A stretch of 64,000 nucleotides of DNA from Paraburkholderia adhaesiva. GTDB lineage: Bacteria > Pseudomonadota > Gammaproteobacteria > Burkholderiales > Burkholderiaceae. The stretch spans positions 2,828,501 through 2,892,500 of the forward strand of contig NZ_JAJEJQ010000001.1 in assembly GCF_021390575.1 (NCBI RefSeq), written 5' to 3'. Under the pieces are notes generated by a model. The model worked only from the letters and a program-made list of their open reading frames with translations, did no database searches and had not been told where the DNA came from. The position numbers and the translations under genes are program-made. Positions within the stretch are counted from its first letter, which is position 1, and every line of letters begins with the position of its first letter. Positions 36,895 through 45,630 of the stretch are shown in pieces.

Positions 36895-37749
36895 CTCTAC
36901 GACTCCAATTAGTTGGGATTCTCTCATCGCCACATTGACTCGTATGGCTAACGATTTGTTCGTGGAAGAGCCAGCCCAAGACTGGATCTCTGCTCGCCGA
37001 GCGGAAACGCTTTTTGCTCTTTCCGGCGCATCTGTTACTCGTGAAGCCACGAGTTTTATCTCAGGATCAAAGCCTGCCTCCCGACTCACGCTGGACTTCG
37101 GAATGAGTTTTTCGGGAATAGCAGACGGCGCACGCGCAGCGGACAGATGTACAGAAAGACGCAGGCGAGAACTCATCCGCGCAAAGGTCAATGAGCCGGA
37201 AGCGGAAAAGCCGGAACGCACGCTGGCCTGCGCAGCAGGCGCATGAATAAAGCAGCACTGAGGAATGTATGGACGAGCCATAACGAACCCTTCTGAAGGA
37301 TAAAAAACTCAGAAAGATCCGTTCGGCCTGTGGCGCTACACGGAGTTCGAATTTCCGGAAGCTGGGGGAACGAATGTCTTACATCTGCACCGGTCGCTAC
37401 ATCTCAATACAACGACAGTTACTTGGCCGTACCCTGGCGGGCTCGAACGGCGGGGGAACTGGAATTACGCCCATGATCGACCGGTGAAGATGCTTAAAAA
37501 ATTAGCAGAACCTGTCCCTATTGTCAATGAATCCCTGCGGTTGGAGCGGCTTGCGCGGGCAGTCTCAACGGCCGCCCTTCAATGATCGGCTCATCATCAA
37601 GCGCAAGATCATACTGGCGCCTTTCAGGCAGGAAATCACGGCAGCACCCAATTGCGCGTCGCGATGCAATGTATGCGGTCCTTTAACGACGCCCCTCTGC
37701 GTTGACACGTCGCGGATTGGTTTCAGGGAGCCGGTAGACGCGTTCGCAG
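36895..37749. other. long region without a supportable gene; contains a gene relic
   Basis: No convincing gene is seen on either strand over about 850 bp. At 37569-37626 the minus strand reads RRQYDLALDDEPIIEGRPL, which aligns with the C-terminus of the gene at 44284-44802 (CWYDLALDDEATIDGQPF). The remainder of that relative is not recognisable, so this is probably the end of a decayed paralogue. Confidence 0.5.
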
Positions 37750-38427
37750 CTATCTCCTCTGATAGTACGTGATCGTGAAATGTGCTGGAGTTTTCCCATT
37801 TTCATCGGCCGGCATCGGGTCAGAATCCTGCACCGCTCTTAGCGCAGCATCGTCCCACGCAGAATTACCACTTGAATGAACGATAGTTGCCGAAAGGAGC
37901 TTGCCATCGGGTGAGCAATTCACCGCGACTACTGCCGGTAAAGTGACGTCTTCGCCATGCCACCTGAGGTTGGCACGGACCAGTCGCTGAATCTTCCGGG
38001 CGTACGGCTGTACGGCCGAGCCGGAAGCGACGGTTTTAGCTGGCGTCGCTACGAACCAGAAGGTGGTCTCGACAGGAATGCTCTTGCCGAAGAGCCCCAA
38101 AACGGGTTTGCAGGTAGCCAGTCTCGACTGACGTAGCGCAAGATTATCAAAGGCAGCGTCACCGGACGACCGCCAGAGTTCGGCGTCCTTGACCTGCCCC
38201 TGCTCGTCCAGAGACACGTGAACTGCAGCAGGCCCATTCGGCGTCGTCTTGCGTGGAGTGCCAGCCGCCAAGCCGTATTGGCAGGGTATTTGGTCGTCCG
38301 GGACAAACCGCGTGGTAGCCGGAGCAGCCTCAGACGCGGTGGTCAGCTTCGGGTCGGATTGCACGTCTGATTGGGCAAACGCGGTAGCCGTGCAAAGAGA
38401 AAGCAGTAATACGGCGAATCGCTTCAT
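37750..38427 (-). CDS. secreted protein with TonB C-terminal-type domains
   Basis: This 225-residue protein starts with a signal peptide (MKRFAVLLLSLCTATAFA). It then has two copies of a TonB-C-like pattern: GPAAVHVSLDEQGQVKDAELWRSSGD...FDNLAL near residues 70-120, and VVAVNCSPDGKLLSATIVHSSGNSAWDDAAL near 170-200. Proteins of this type are periplasmic; without an N-terminal transmembrane anchor and proline-rich linker it is not a full TonB. The start at 38427 is preceded by GAGGG. An IS66-type element lies immediately upstream and may have separated it from its original promoter. Confidence 0.75.
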   Translation of the reverse strand: MKRFAVLLLSLCTATAFAQSDVQSDPKLTTASEAAPATTRFVPDDQIPCQYGLAAGTPRKTTPNGPAAVHVSLDEQGQVKDAELWRSSGDAAFDNLALRQSRLATCKPVLGLFGKSIPVETTFWFVATPAKTVASGSAVQPYARKIQRLVRANLRWHGEDVTLPAVVAVNCSPDGKLLSATIVHSSGNSAWDDAALRAVQDSDPMPADENGKTPAHFTITYYQRR

Positions 38428-38534
38428 GGGTCGATATCCCTCGCTTGAATGGCGCGAATGGTTGCGCGGCCATCGTACAGCGCGAGGTCGACTTCGCGCA
38501 TCACAAAACACGATATGGATCAATCGTGCGGAAG

Positions 38535-40088
38535 TCAGCGGACGTCTGCTGGCACGCCCCACGGGAGCAGTGCCGCGTAGTCGTCGGCGGTCTGCGCATG
38601 CGGCAGTCGCTGGAACAACCAGTGAAGGTAGCGGTATGGATCAATGCCACTGGCCTTGCACGTCTCGACGAGCGAGTACAGGTTGGCGCTGGCCTGCGCG
38701 CCGGCGACGGTGTCGGAGAACAGCCAGCCCTTGCGGCCGATGACGAACGGCCGGATTGCGTTTTCACACAGGTTGTTCGAGATTGGCCATATGCCGTTGT
38801 CGACGTAGCGGATCAGCTTGGGCCACTGGCCGTACAGGTACCGCAGCGCGCGGCCGAGCTGGCTCGACGGCACAACTGTGGGCAGATGTTCAACCAGCAT
38901 CCGCTCAAGGATTGCGAGCACCCGCCCGCTGTACCGGGCACGCAATCGTTGTCGCCGCTGCGGCTCCCATCGCGCACCACGTGCTTCGGCTGCGAACAGC
39001 TTGCCGATCAGCATAACGAAGCGAGTCGCCAGCATGTCCGGCGAACGGGCGGCCTTCGGCACGGACTCTTCGGCCTTGATGAAGCCCCGGCGCACGTGCG
39101 CCCAGCATCCGAGATGGACGAGCTGGTGATCATGGGCGATGCCGTTATAGAGTTCGTACCCGTCCGTCATCAACGCCGTGCCGGGTAGCACGCCGGCATA
39201 GAGCCGCTGCGCGTGCTGCGCACCGCGTCCCGGTGAATACGAGAACATCCGCACGGGCGGCCCCGACCCGTTGACCTGTGCCCACAGATAACTCTTCGCC
39301 TGCGGTTTTCGTCCTGGCTCCTTGAGCACCTGGAAGGTCGTCTCATCGCCGTAAATCAGGTCCGAGTCGAGCAGCGCATCGCGCATCAGGTTGATCACCG
39401 GCTGCGTGGCCAGTCCTACGCGCACGACACTCGCTGCCAGCGTATTCGACGAGATGTCGCCGCCGAAGCGGCGCAGCAGAGTGGCCTGGCGATACAGCGG
39501 CATGCCGTACTGATACTTGCCGGTGATGATCCACGCGAGCGCCGACTCTGTGAGCAGCCCGCGCGCGATGATGCGCGCCGGCGCCGGCGTCACCTTGATG
39601 CCGAGATCGCAGCAGGGGCACGCGTACTTGACCCGCTGATGCTGGATGACGCGCACCTGCTCGGGAATCACGTCGAGCTGTTCGCTCGTCTCGACACCGA
39701 TCTCCACGAGCACATGACCGTCGTTTGCACAGAACCGTTCGGACTCGGGCAGTTCGTGCCGCACGACCTCGCGTGGCAGGTTGGGATCGAGTGGCTTGCG
39801 CCCGCGCTTGCTGCGCAGGTGGGAGGCGACCGGCGTGCCAGGCACGTCTTCACGCGCGGGCGCGTCGGCGGACTGGGCCAGCGCTTCTGCCTCGTTGAAC
39901 AGGCCGAGCTGGTCAGCATGGCGCGCCTCGCTCGATGCGCCGAACAGTTCGTGCCTGTAGGCGCGCAGCTTCTCTTCCGCAAGGTTCCGTTGGGCCGTCA
40001 CGAGCCGGAGCTCACTGCGCAGGGCGTCGCATTCGGCGAGCAGTGCCTGGTATTCCTCAGCACTCGGCATGACGGGGTTGTTCGGCAT
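38535..40088 (-). CDS. IS66-family transposase TnpC
   Basis: This 517-residue transposase has the IS66 layout. It starts with an N-terminal leucine zipper (EYQALLAECDALRSELRLV). A zinc-finger region with CPCCDLG follows, then a catalytic domain with YGDETTFQV (first Asp), MTDGYELY, HLGCWAHVRRGF and a C-terminal NNLCENAIRPFVIGRKGWLFSDT (Glu). The C-terminal IS66 tail SIDPYRYLHW-type (here GIDPYRYLHWLF) is intact. It appears full length. Confidence 0.93.
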   Translation of the reverse strand: MPNNPVMPSAEEYQALLAECDALRSELRLVTAQRNLAEEKLRAYRHELFGASSEARHADQLGLFNEAEALAQSADAPAREDVPGTPVASHLRSKRGRKPLDPNLPREVVRHELPESERFCANDGHVLVEIGVETSEQLDVIPEQVRVIQHQRVKYACPCCDLGIKVTPAPARIIARGLLTESALAWIITGKYQYGMPLYRQATLLRRFGGDISSNTLAASVVRVGLATQPVINLMRDALLDSDLIYGDETTFQVLKEPGRKPQAKSYLWAQVNGSGPPVRMFSYSPGRGAQHAQRLYAGVLPGTALMTDGYELYNGIAHDHQLVHLGCWAHVRRGFIKAEESVPKAARSPDMLATRFVMLIGKLFAAEARGARWEPQRRQRLRARYSGRVLAILERMLVEHLPTVVPSSQLGRALRYLYGQWPKLIRYVDNGIWPISNNLCENAIRPFVIGRKGWLFSDTVAGAQASANLYSLVETCKASGIDPYRYLHWLFQRLPHAQTADDYAALLPWGVPADVR

Positions 40089-40119
40089 GGCCAGTTAGAC
40101 CGTGCCGTGTATCCGGTGT

Positions 40120-40470
40120 TCAGCTTATCCGCGCGTAATATCGCTGGGGATGCTTCTGGATCACGGCCAGGTCGATGCCGTCGAGCAGCCAGTGCAGTTG
40201 TTCGACGCTCAGCGTGAGCGTTTCGCGACCACCCGGCCAGACGAAGCGGTCGGCTTCGAGTCGCTTGAGCAGCAGCCAGAAGCCGTTGCCGCCCCAGCCG
40301 AGTATCTTGATGCGATCACGGCGGCGGTTGCCGAACACGAACAGCGCCGGGGTCATCGGGTTCAGGCGCATCGCCTGTTCGACCAGGATCGACAGCCCGT
40401 TAATGCCCATGCGGAAGTCGACCGGATCGCGATGCAGGTAGACCTTCAGCCCTTCGTCAAACCGGAACAC
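40120..40470 (-). CDS. IS66-family accessory protein TnpB
   Basis: This 116-residue protein carries the IS66 Orf2 signature: VYLHRDPVDFRMGINGLS, LFVFGNRRRDRIKILGW and GFWLLLKRLE. It is needed for IS66 transposition but its biochemical role is unclear. It overlaps the end of tnpA by 14 bp, as usual in this family. Confidence 0.93.
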   Translation of the reverse strand: MFRFDEGLKVYLHRDPVDFRMGINGLSILVEQAMRLNPMTPALFVFGNRRRDRIKILGWGGNGFWLLLKRLEADRFVWPGGRETLTLSVEQLHWLLDGIDLAVIQKHPQRYYARIS

Positions 40471-40948
40471 GGCAGCTCCCGAGCATCTGGATCACTGCCG
40501 TCAGTTCTTCGAGGCTCGCTTCGCCGAGGTTGAATTCGATCCCGTTGGGCAGGCACACGTGCAGCGCGGCGGCAGGCGCGGGAACACTGCGCAGCGGCTC
40601 GCGTGCCAACACCGGCGGCTGCGATGGCACGGTCACAACGGGTACAAACGCCGGCGCAGGTGCGTTCGCAGGCTCGCGCACCGGCATGTCGATCGATACC
40701 CCATCGATCATCTCGACCGCGCGAGACTCCTGCGAGCCGGCCACCGCCGCCTCGCGTTGCATCAGGTACTTCGTGATCCATTTGCGCAGCAGGTTCGCGT
40801 TGATCCCATGCTCCTGCGCCAGTCGTGCAACCGACACGCCTGGGCGCAGTGCCATTTCGATCAGCGCGCGCTTGGCACCCTCGTCGTACCGGCGACGACC
40901 GTCCCGCGTCAGCCGGACTACTCCTAACTCTGCGTGTTTGTCAGTCAT
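40457..40948 (-). CDS. IS66-family accessory protein TnpA
   Basis: This 163-residue protein has a Tnp_8-type helix-turn-helix (RRRYDEGAKRALIEMALRPG, SVARLAQEHGINANLLRKWI) and a longer variable C-terminal tail. The start at 40948 lies only 4 bp from the inverted repeat of the IS150-like element, so its native promoter and ribosome site are lost or replaced. Confidence 0.9.
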   Translation of the reverse strand: MTDKHAELGVVRLTRDGRRRYDEGAKRALIEMALRPGVSVARLAQEHGINANLLRKWITKYLMQREAAVAGSQESRAVEMIDGVSIDMPVREPANAPAPAFVPVVTVPSQPPVLAREPLRSVPAPAAALHVCLPNGIEFNLGEASLEELTAVIQMLGSCRVPV

Positions 40949-41004
40949 TGGTGTCCACCTATTTGAACTGAACCCCGAAGGTTGGACATCAACCCGAGGG
41001 GTTT

Positions 41005-41547
41005 ATGGGAAAATATACGGAGCAAGCCAAGCTGGCTGCGGTGAGAGACTACCGTTCAGGCGAGGGCGGGCTGAAGGCTATCGCTCAGCGGCACAACGTC
41101 GACGTTTCATCGCTACGCCAATGGATCGCTGGTTATCGCACGCACGGTGAAGCCGGTGTTGTCGAGAAGAAGCGGGAGTTCTATGGCGTCGAATTGAAGC
41201 TTTCGGTATTGAAGCGAGTGCGTGAGGAGGGGCTGTCGCATCGACAGGCCGCCGCATTGTTCAATATCCGACGTTTCAACATCATTGGCCGCTGGGAGCA
41301 GCAATATAACGAAGGTGGACCGGAAGCCCTGTCGTGGGGTTCCAGGGGGCGTCGCAGGAAGATGACGAAGAACGCTGCGTTACAAAACAAAGCGCAACAA
41401 GCCGGTGATGCGAGAAGCCACCAGGAATTGCTGGACGAACTGCACCGTCTCCGTATGGAGAATGCATATCTAAAAAAGCTGAAGGCCTTGGTTCAAGCGA
41501 GCGAGCGGTCAGCGCGAGAGAGCGAACGAAAATCGTGCTTGAGCTAA
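41005..41547 (+). CDS. IS150-like transposase OrfA
   Basis: This 180-residue protein has two helix-turn-helix modules in tandem (KAIAQRHNVDVSSLRQWIAGY and LSHRQAAALFNIRRFNIIGRW) and a C-terminal coiled segment (HQELLDELHRLRMENAYLKK), characteristic of IS150-group OrfA. A run of six A residues followed by G near its end allows -1 frameshifting into OrfB. AGGGG precedes the ATG. Confidence 0.9.
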   Translation: MGKYTEQAKLAAVRDYRSGEGGLKAIAQRHNVDVSSLRQWIAGYRTHGEAGVVEKKREFYGVELKLSVLKRVREEGLSHRQAAALFNIRRFNIIGRWEQQYNEGGPEALSWGSRGRRRKMTKNAALQNKAQQAGDARSHQELLDELHRLRMENAYLKKLKALVQASERSARESERKSCLS

Positions 41548-42371
41548 GGCAACAATATCCGCTTGCAGGCCTTCTGAAGGTAGCGGGACTTGCGCGCAGC
41601 ACTTTCTACTACCAGCAGAAGGCATTGCAGATGGTCGACAAGTATGCTGATCTAAAAGTGAAGATTCGCATGTTGTTCGATCAACACAAGGGACGGTATG
41701 GCTATCGGCGGATCACGGCCGTCATCCGGCGAGACGGGCACTTGGTCAATCATAAGACCGTCCGACGATTGATGGTTCAGCTGCAGTTGAAGTCCTGTGT
41801 TCGGGCGAAGAAGTATCGCGCCTACAGAGGGCAGCTCGGCCACGTAGCGCCGAATGTACTCGAGCGCAGGTTCGAGGCGAGACGTCCGAACGAAAAGTGG
41901 GTGACTGACGTCACGGAGTTCAACGTGGGCGGTCAGAAGCTGTATCTGTCGCCAATCATGGATCTCTACAACGGCGAAATCGTGTCGTATGAGATTGCCA
42001 GACGTCCCTTGTTCAATATGGTGAGCGCAATGCTAGGGAAGGCGTTCAACCGGCTGCAATCCGGTGATAAGCCAGTCCTGCATTCCGACCAAGGCTGGCA
42101 GTATCGGATGCCAGAATATCGACGTCGCCTCGAAGAGCGTGCAATTACCCAGAGCATGTCTCGCAGAGGAAACTGCCTCGACAACGCTGCCATAGAGAGC
42201 TTCTTCGGTACGCTAAAGTCGGAGTTCTACTATCTCAATGAGTTCCGAGACGTCGAGGAGTTACGAACTGGCATTGAGAGCTACATCAAGTACTACAATC
42301 ACGACCGAATCAAGATCAAATTGCAGGGGTTCAGCCCGGTCGAGTACCGAGCTCAATTTGCGAAGGCATAG
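41535..42371 (+). CDS. IS150-like transposase OrfB
   Basis: The catalytic part begins VLELRQQYPLAGLLKVAGLA and has the DDE residues: Asp in WVTDVTEFNVGG, Asp in LHSDQGWQYRM and Glu in NAAIESFFGTLKSEF. HTH_21 lies in KIRMLFDQHKGRYGYRR. The frame is open upstream to the slippery site at 41472, so it is normally made as an OrfAB fusion; GTG 41535 is a possible separate start. It appears intact. Confidence 0.9.
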   Translation: MLELRQQYPLAGLLKVAGLARSTFYYQQKALQMVDKYADLKVKIRMLFDQHKGRYGYRRITAVIRRDGHLVNHKTVRRLMVQLQLKSCVRAKKYRAYRGQLGHVAPNVLERRFEARRPNEKWVTDVTEFNVGGQKLYLSPIMDLYNGEIVSYEIARRPLFNMVSAMLGKAFNRLQSGDKPVLHSDQGWQYRMPEYRRRLEERAITQSMSRRGNCLDNAAIESFFGTLKSEFYYLNEFRDVEELRTGIESYIKYYNHDRIKIKLQGFSPVEYRAQFAKA

Positions 42372-42479
42372 TCGTTCACAGTCCAACTTCTTGGGTTCAG
42401 TTCAATTTAGGTGGACACCTTTCTCTCACACTCCATCTGTCGGTGGCAGGGCGTGGTTTATTGATCGCTTACGATGCAA

Positions 42480-43334
42480 TCACCGCAAATGCCGAAAGTA
42501 AGCTTCGCGCACCGTGGTGGCCGCGTCGTCAATACTGAAACTGGCGGCTCCCGGTCTCAGCAGCGTATCCATGTCATGCCGGAATGCCGATTTCCGCAGT
42601 CGGGCGTCGAGTTGTGCATTGGCCTCGTCAGCGTTGAAATGCGTTCCCTCCTTCTCCAGGTACCAAGTGAAGGCATCCATTGCCCGGATACCATCGACCA
42701 CGTACGGCGTCGCACCCGCCGTGCTGCATCGCCAGGCGTGAAACAGGTCAAACAGGTCGCGCCCCTGCTCACGCTGCATGAGCGCCCGCGTCTTGGTACC
42801 CAGCATTTCGTTGATATCGTAGGAACGCGCGGTGGCGCGGACCACTTCCCCCTCCTCGTCAAGCGTATCCAGCCCGACATCTACCAGGGGGTAAAGCGAG
42901 GCGCTTTCATTCAGATTCACCTCGACCTTGATCGTCTCTTCACGTTGAAGGCCGAGCGGCACGAACTTGTACGACGTACGTAGGATTTTGGACGGTTTGA
43001 GCACGTTGCGGATGGCAAGCCACGCATCCGCAATCGCTGAATCACTGGGACGACCCAACACCGGCGTCAATACGCGGCGCAGGTGATTATCCAGGACATC
43101 GGTATCCATGGGTTTGACCAGCACCAGATCGATATCTTCCGAGTATCTCGCCGCCGGGGCGAGATGCCCTTTATGCAATACCGTGCCACCGCGCATAGCC
43201 ACGCACTCGCGCAGCACGTCATCGTCGAAGATCGCAGCCACGCCACGGGACAGACGTAAGTCCTGCTCAACCTGGCTGCGTTTGGGCCATGGCGCATTGG
43301 CCTGCCATGCCGTCAAATGGAATTGTTGCATCAT
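42480..43334 (-). CDS. abiEii: AbiEii-type nucleotidyltransferase toxin
   Basis: This 284-residue protein is of the AbiEii/AbiGii family, the toxin of type IV toxin-antitoxin systems that give abortive infection against phage. The nucleotidyltransferase signature is MRGGTVLHK (Gly49-Lys55) followed by RYSEDIDLVLVKP (Asp67, Asp69). Related enzymes modify tRNA acceptor ends, but the substrate here is not known. Its ATG overlaps the AbiEi stop in ATGA. It ends 8 bp from the probable IS66 terminus, so the insertion just missed it. Confidence 0.88.
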   Translation of the reverse strand: MMQQFHLTAWQANAPWPKRSQVEQDLRLSRGVAAIFDDDVLRECVAMRGGTVLHKGHLAPAARYSEDIDLVLVKPMDTDVLDNHLRRVLTPVLGRPSDSAIADAWLAIRNVLKPSKILRTSYKFVPLGLQREETIKVEVNLNESASLYPLVDVGLDTLDEEGEVVRATARSYDINEMLGTKTRALMQREQGRDLFDLFHAWRCSTAGATPYVVDGIRAMDAFTWYLEKEGTHFNADEANAQLDARLRKSAFRHDMDTLLRPGAASFSIDDAATTVREAYFRHLR

Positions 43335-44146
43335 GTATTAGCTCCGGCGCGGTTGGCCAGCATTCGCACCTTGAAATCCGTGTTGATCGAGAAAGGCGCG
43401 TGCTCATCTGGATCGATGTCGCTTTCCAGTGATACAAGCCGCAAGGGTTTGCCGTGCAGCCAGTGTTGGACAGATGCGGTCAGCTCGGGCTGATTGTCCA
43501 TGGCAAGGCATGCCCCCAGTCGTTGCGCAAGTGGTAAGGTTTGCACCGCATCCAGGGCCTGCGCAAATCCAGCAGGCGTGCAATGCACCCATAGCGCCCG
43601 CAATACCTGCTGAACACGGTCGATGCCCCCCACGATGACTTCACGCTGGATGAGATCGAGGGCAGTCAGCTCAGGCGTGCTGACACGAAATCGCCCATCA
43701 GCCGATTCATGCCAGCGGGTCGGCATCTGCTCAAGCCCTGCCCGGGTATGAAACACCACCTCATGGCGCCCAACGGTAATCGGGCGACGCTTATGCGGGA
43801 CCATCACCTGGGTCACCATAACCGCATAGGGCGATGCCCCGTAGGTTTCGGCCGCGCTCAGTAGCCCAACGTAGTAGGGGGTTTCCAGCGTCTTGCGCAA
43901 GTAGTGATCCAGCCACGCCTCCAAAGGTGGCGCGCCCGCGATTGCATGCTGAAGCGGGACGATTAACCAATGCTCGGCACCACGGGAGAGCCGCACGATA
44001 CGTCCGCGAGTCTGCTGGCGATAGAGTGCCTTGCGCAGCCCTTCAGGGCTGACACCGGGCATTGCGCCCCGGATCTCATCAGCCCGGACGTTGAGCTTGC
44101 CCGAACGCTCGAATGCATCCAGGACGCTGGCGAGGTGTGGGATCAT
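43331..44146 (-). CDS. abiEi: AbiEi-type antitoxin and transcriptional regulator
   Basis: This 271-residue antitoxin starts with a winged helix-turn-helix (VRADEIRGAMPGVSPEGLRKALYRQ, GRIVRLSRG). The AbiEi C-terminal domain follows (YYVGLLSAAETYGAS, VSTPELTALDLIQRE). It should neutralise AbiEii indirectly and repress its own promoter. I chose ATG 44146; the frame is open to 44293 but that stretch contains the promoter and operator. A palindrome GGTACATT-N5-AATGTACC lies 16 bp upstream of the start. Confidence 0.88.
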   Translation of the reverse strand: MIPHLASVLDAFERSGKLNVRADEIRGAMPGVSPEGLRKALYRQQTRGRIVRLSRGAEHWLIVPLQHAIAGAPPLEAWLDHYLRKTLETPYYVGLLSAAETYGASPYAVMVTQVMVPHKRRPITVGRHEVVFHTRAGLEQMPTRWHESADGRFRVSTPELTALDLIQREVIVGGIDRVQQVLRALWVHCTPAGFAQALDAVQTLPLAQRLGACLAMDNQPELTASVQHWLHGKPLRLVSLESDIDPDEHAPFSINTDFKVRMLANRAGANT

Positions 44147-44161
44147 CGGTGAGATCTCTGC

Positions 44162-44194
44162 GGTACATTCGCGCAATGTACCATTTAATGTCCC
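44162..44194. promoter_or_regulatory. palindromic operator of the abiE operon
   Basis: GGTACATT (44162-44169) and AATGTACC (44175-44182) form a perfect 8-bp inverted repeat with a 5-bp centre. A third half-site AATGTCCC follows at 44187-44194 in direct orientation to the second. AbiEi proteins are known to bind inverted repeats in their own promoter. Confidence 0.7.
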
Positions 44195-44283
44195 ATAACG
44201 CGAACAAACAAGCACCATCGGGCAAATTATCGAGCCACCCAGCTTCTTTATCCAATCGGCGAAAACACCGCCGTCTGGTTCGA

Positions 44284-44802
44284 TCAGTGGCAAGTTCGCG
44301 AGCAGTTCAGGAATGGCTGTCCGTCAATGGTCGCCTCGTCGTCGAGTGCAAGGTCGTACCAGCACCAAGCGAGTTCGCCGTAAGTTTCAGTGGCCCGCAC
44401 GTCCACAAACGGGAGTAAGGCGGCACGGTACTTTTCCGGTATGGGTGTCGCAGAGAATTCTTCGATCAGCATTGTGCAAAAAAACAGGCACTGGGACTGA
44501 CTCGCGAACAGCTGATACACGTAATTTTCGGCATCGAACTGGCCCCTGGATGCTGCCGCAACGAAACTGTCCATGACAAGCTCGCGCAGCTCAAGCCCCA
44601 GTTCATCGAATGCATTTTCTGCATGGATGCGGGTCAGGTTGCCCGCGTTAGGGTTCCATCCACCATGCCGCGACATCGCGTTCATCAACTGAGGATTGCC
44701 GACGTTCCAGTAGTAGGTCGGGACGATAATTTGGGACTTGTGGTTCATGATCACGTTTAAGGCTCCAGGTGGATTGTGATAACTGGTTTGCTCAATGCTC
44801 AC
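44284..44802 (-). CDS. uncharacterised protein (172 aa)
   Basis: I do not recognise this protein. It is mostly helical (NAFDELGLELRELVMDSFVAA, YVYQLFASQSQCLFFCTMLIEEF) and has no membrane segment. The start overlaps the stop of the AlpA-like gene (ATGA), so they form an operon; ATG 44748 is an alternative start. A relic resembling its C-terminus lies at 37569-37626. Its position next to the att-end DNA-binding gene suggests a role in the element's own biology, but that is a guess. Confidence 0.5.
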   Translation of the reverse strand: MSIEQTSYHNPPGALNVIMNHKSQIIVPTYYWNVGNPQLMNAMSRHGGWNPNAGNLTRIHAENAFDELGLELRELVMDSFVAAASRGQFDAENYVYQLFASQSQCLFFCTMLIEEFSATPIPEKYRAALLPFVDVRATETYGELAWCWYDLALDDEATIDGQPFLNCSRTCH

Positions 44803-45197
44803 TGGGCAGCGAATGCGGAGGACTGATGTTGTGCGCGGTGTGCGGCCAGATCCTTCGCAAGAAGGCCCGCCATGCGAACGTCTAGCGTTGATTGCCGTCG
44901 AGATTTTTCGTTACGCGTCTGGCGCTGGCTCTGCTTACCTGGCGAAGAGGCCCGAGCCCCGGGAAACTCTGACGTGCAGCATGTGACACCCTCATCGGGT
45001 GCAACACAGCCGCCGCCACGAAGGGCCTGATCCAGCCACGTATAGAAGATGTCTGGATGCCAAAAGGCGCGGGTACCAATATGGGCGGGCGCGGGCATTG
45101 ACCCAGCCGCAACGTAGTTATCTATCGTGCGAATGCTGACGCCGAGAATCTCGGCGACATCTTCCTTGCCGAGTGGTCGAAAAGCTTCAACGGTCAT
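44799..45197 (-). CDS. AlpA/excisionase-like helix-turn-helix protein
   Basis: This 132-residue protein starts with a MerR/AlpA-type helix-turn-helix (LGKEDVAEILGVSIRTIDNY ... GTRAFWHPDIFYTWL). This fold is shared by excisionases and by AlpA regulators of integrase genes. A long charged, probably disordered tail follows (SSPGKQSQRQTRNEKSRRQS). It lies 330 bp inside attR, the common place for a recombination directionality factor. The 45198-45529 stretch upstream holds the promoter, the CTGTCGCA repeats and no gene I can support. Confidence 0.72.
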   Translation of the reverse strand: MTVEAFRPLGKEDVAEILGVSIRTIDNYVAAGSMPAPAHIGTRAFWHPDIFYTWLDQALRGGGCVAPDEGVTCCTSEFPGARASSPGKQSQRQTRNEKSRRQSTLDVRMAGLLAKDLAAHRAQHQSSAFAAQ

Positions 45198-45382
45198 GTT
45201 CTGTACTGTGGTCGAGTTGCAACCACGAGTGAAGCGAGCCGTTTTATCCCAACCGGGGTGTCTTTCCTGAACCTTTGTTACAAATGTTTACGGATCGCCC
45301 AGATCGCCCATTCGGCAGCCCCATCGTCGCCGAATTTTTAGCCGATGCAAGCTACGTTCGCTCGGCGCGACCTCTCAAACTT

Positions 45383-45401
45383 CTGTCGCATTTCTGTCGC
45401 A
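45383..45401 (+). repeat. right-end direct repeats CTGTCGCA, candidate integrase arm sites
   Basis: CTGTCGCA occurs at 45383-45390 and 45394-45401, starting 11 bp apart, the same sequence and spacing as at 1662-1679 near the left end. Confidence 0.55.
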
Positions 45402-45529
45402 CTTGGGGCGTTTTCCGCCACAACTTCGGCTGCGAGAAACCACACGCAACTACGCGCAACCGCGCGTAAGTTGTTGATAATTAAAGAGTGTGGTATGCTC
45501 CGCAACGTTCCGTTTAGGGACGTTTTTGG

Positions 45530-45581
45530 CGTTCGGGACGTAGAGGCCGGAGGTTCGAATCCTCTCACCCCGACCAGAATT
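45530..45581 (+). repeat. attR: 52-bp direct repeat of the tRNA-Pro 3' end
   Basis: Exact copy of 1537-1588. It lacks the 5' half of a tRNA, so it is not a working gene. The original tRNA-Pro terminator follows it. Confidence 0.93.
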
Positions 45582-45605
45582 CTTCCTTGTGAACCAAGGA
45601 CATCA

Positions 45606-45630
45606 AGCCCAGCCGATGCTGGGCTTTTTT
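45606..45630 (+). terminator. original tRNA-Pro terminator, now after attR
   Basis: Stem AGCCCAGC, loop CGAT, GCTGGGCT and a T run. Confidence 0.85.

Larger units (their letters stand above)
40952..42417 (+). mobile_element. IS3-family (IS150-like) element, complete (about 1466 bp)
   Basis: Inverted repeats TGTCCACCTATTTGAACTGA (left) and the near-identical TGTCCACCTAAATTGAACTG (right end, complement) bound the element. OrfA and OrfB overlap in the -1 frame with an A6G slippery run at 41472-41478. I could not identify a target duplication, so the flanks may have been altered. It is inserted at the tnpA end of the IS66-family element. Confidence 0.85.
38535..42472 (-). mobile_element. IS66-family element, interrupted by an IS150-like element at its tnpA end
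   Basis: The three genes tnpA-tnpB-tnpC in the order and overlaps of IS66 lie on the minus strand (38535-40948). An IS150-like element begins 4 bp upstream of the tnpA start. Beyond it, 42419-42472 ends in CGCTTAC, which resembles an IS66 terminus (GTAAGCG on the other strand), so the IS66 was probably split there. I could not find a matching terminus on the tnpC side, so that end may be truncated. Outer limits are inferred. Confidence 0.7.

Noticed and set aside
36895..37281. N-terminal extension of the 36412-36894 gene
   Set aside because: Low-complexity basic sequence with no ribosome site; ATG 36894 has GGAG at a good distance.
45530..45581. A second tRNA-Pro gene
   Set aside because: Only the 3' portion is present; the acceptor 5' strand and D arm are missing, so it is attR.
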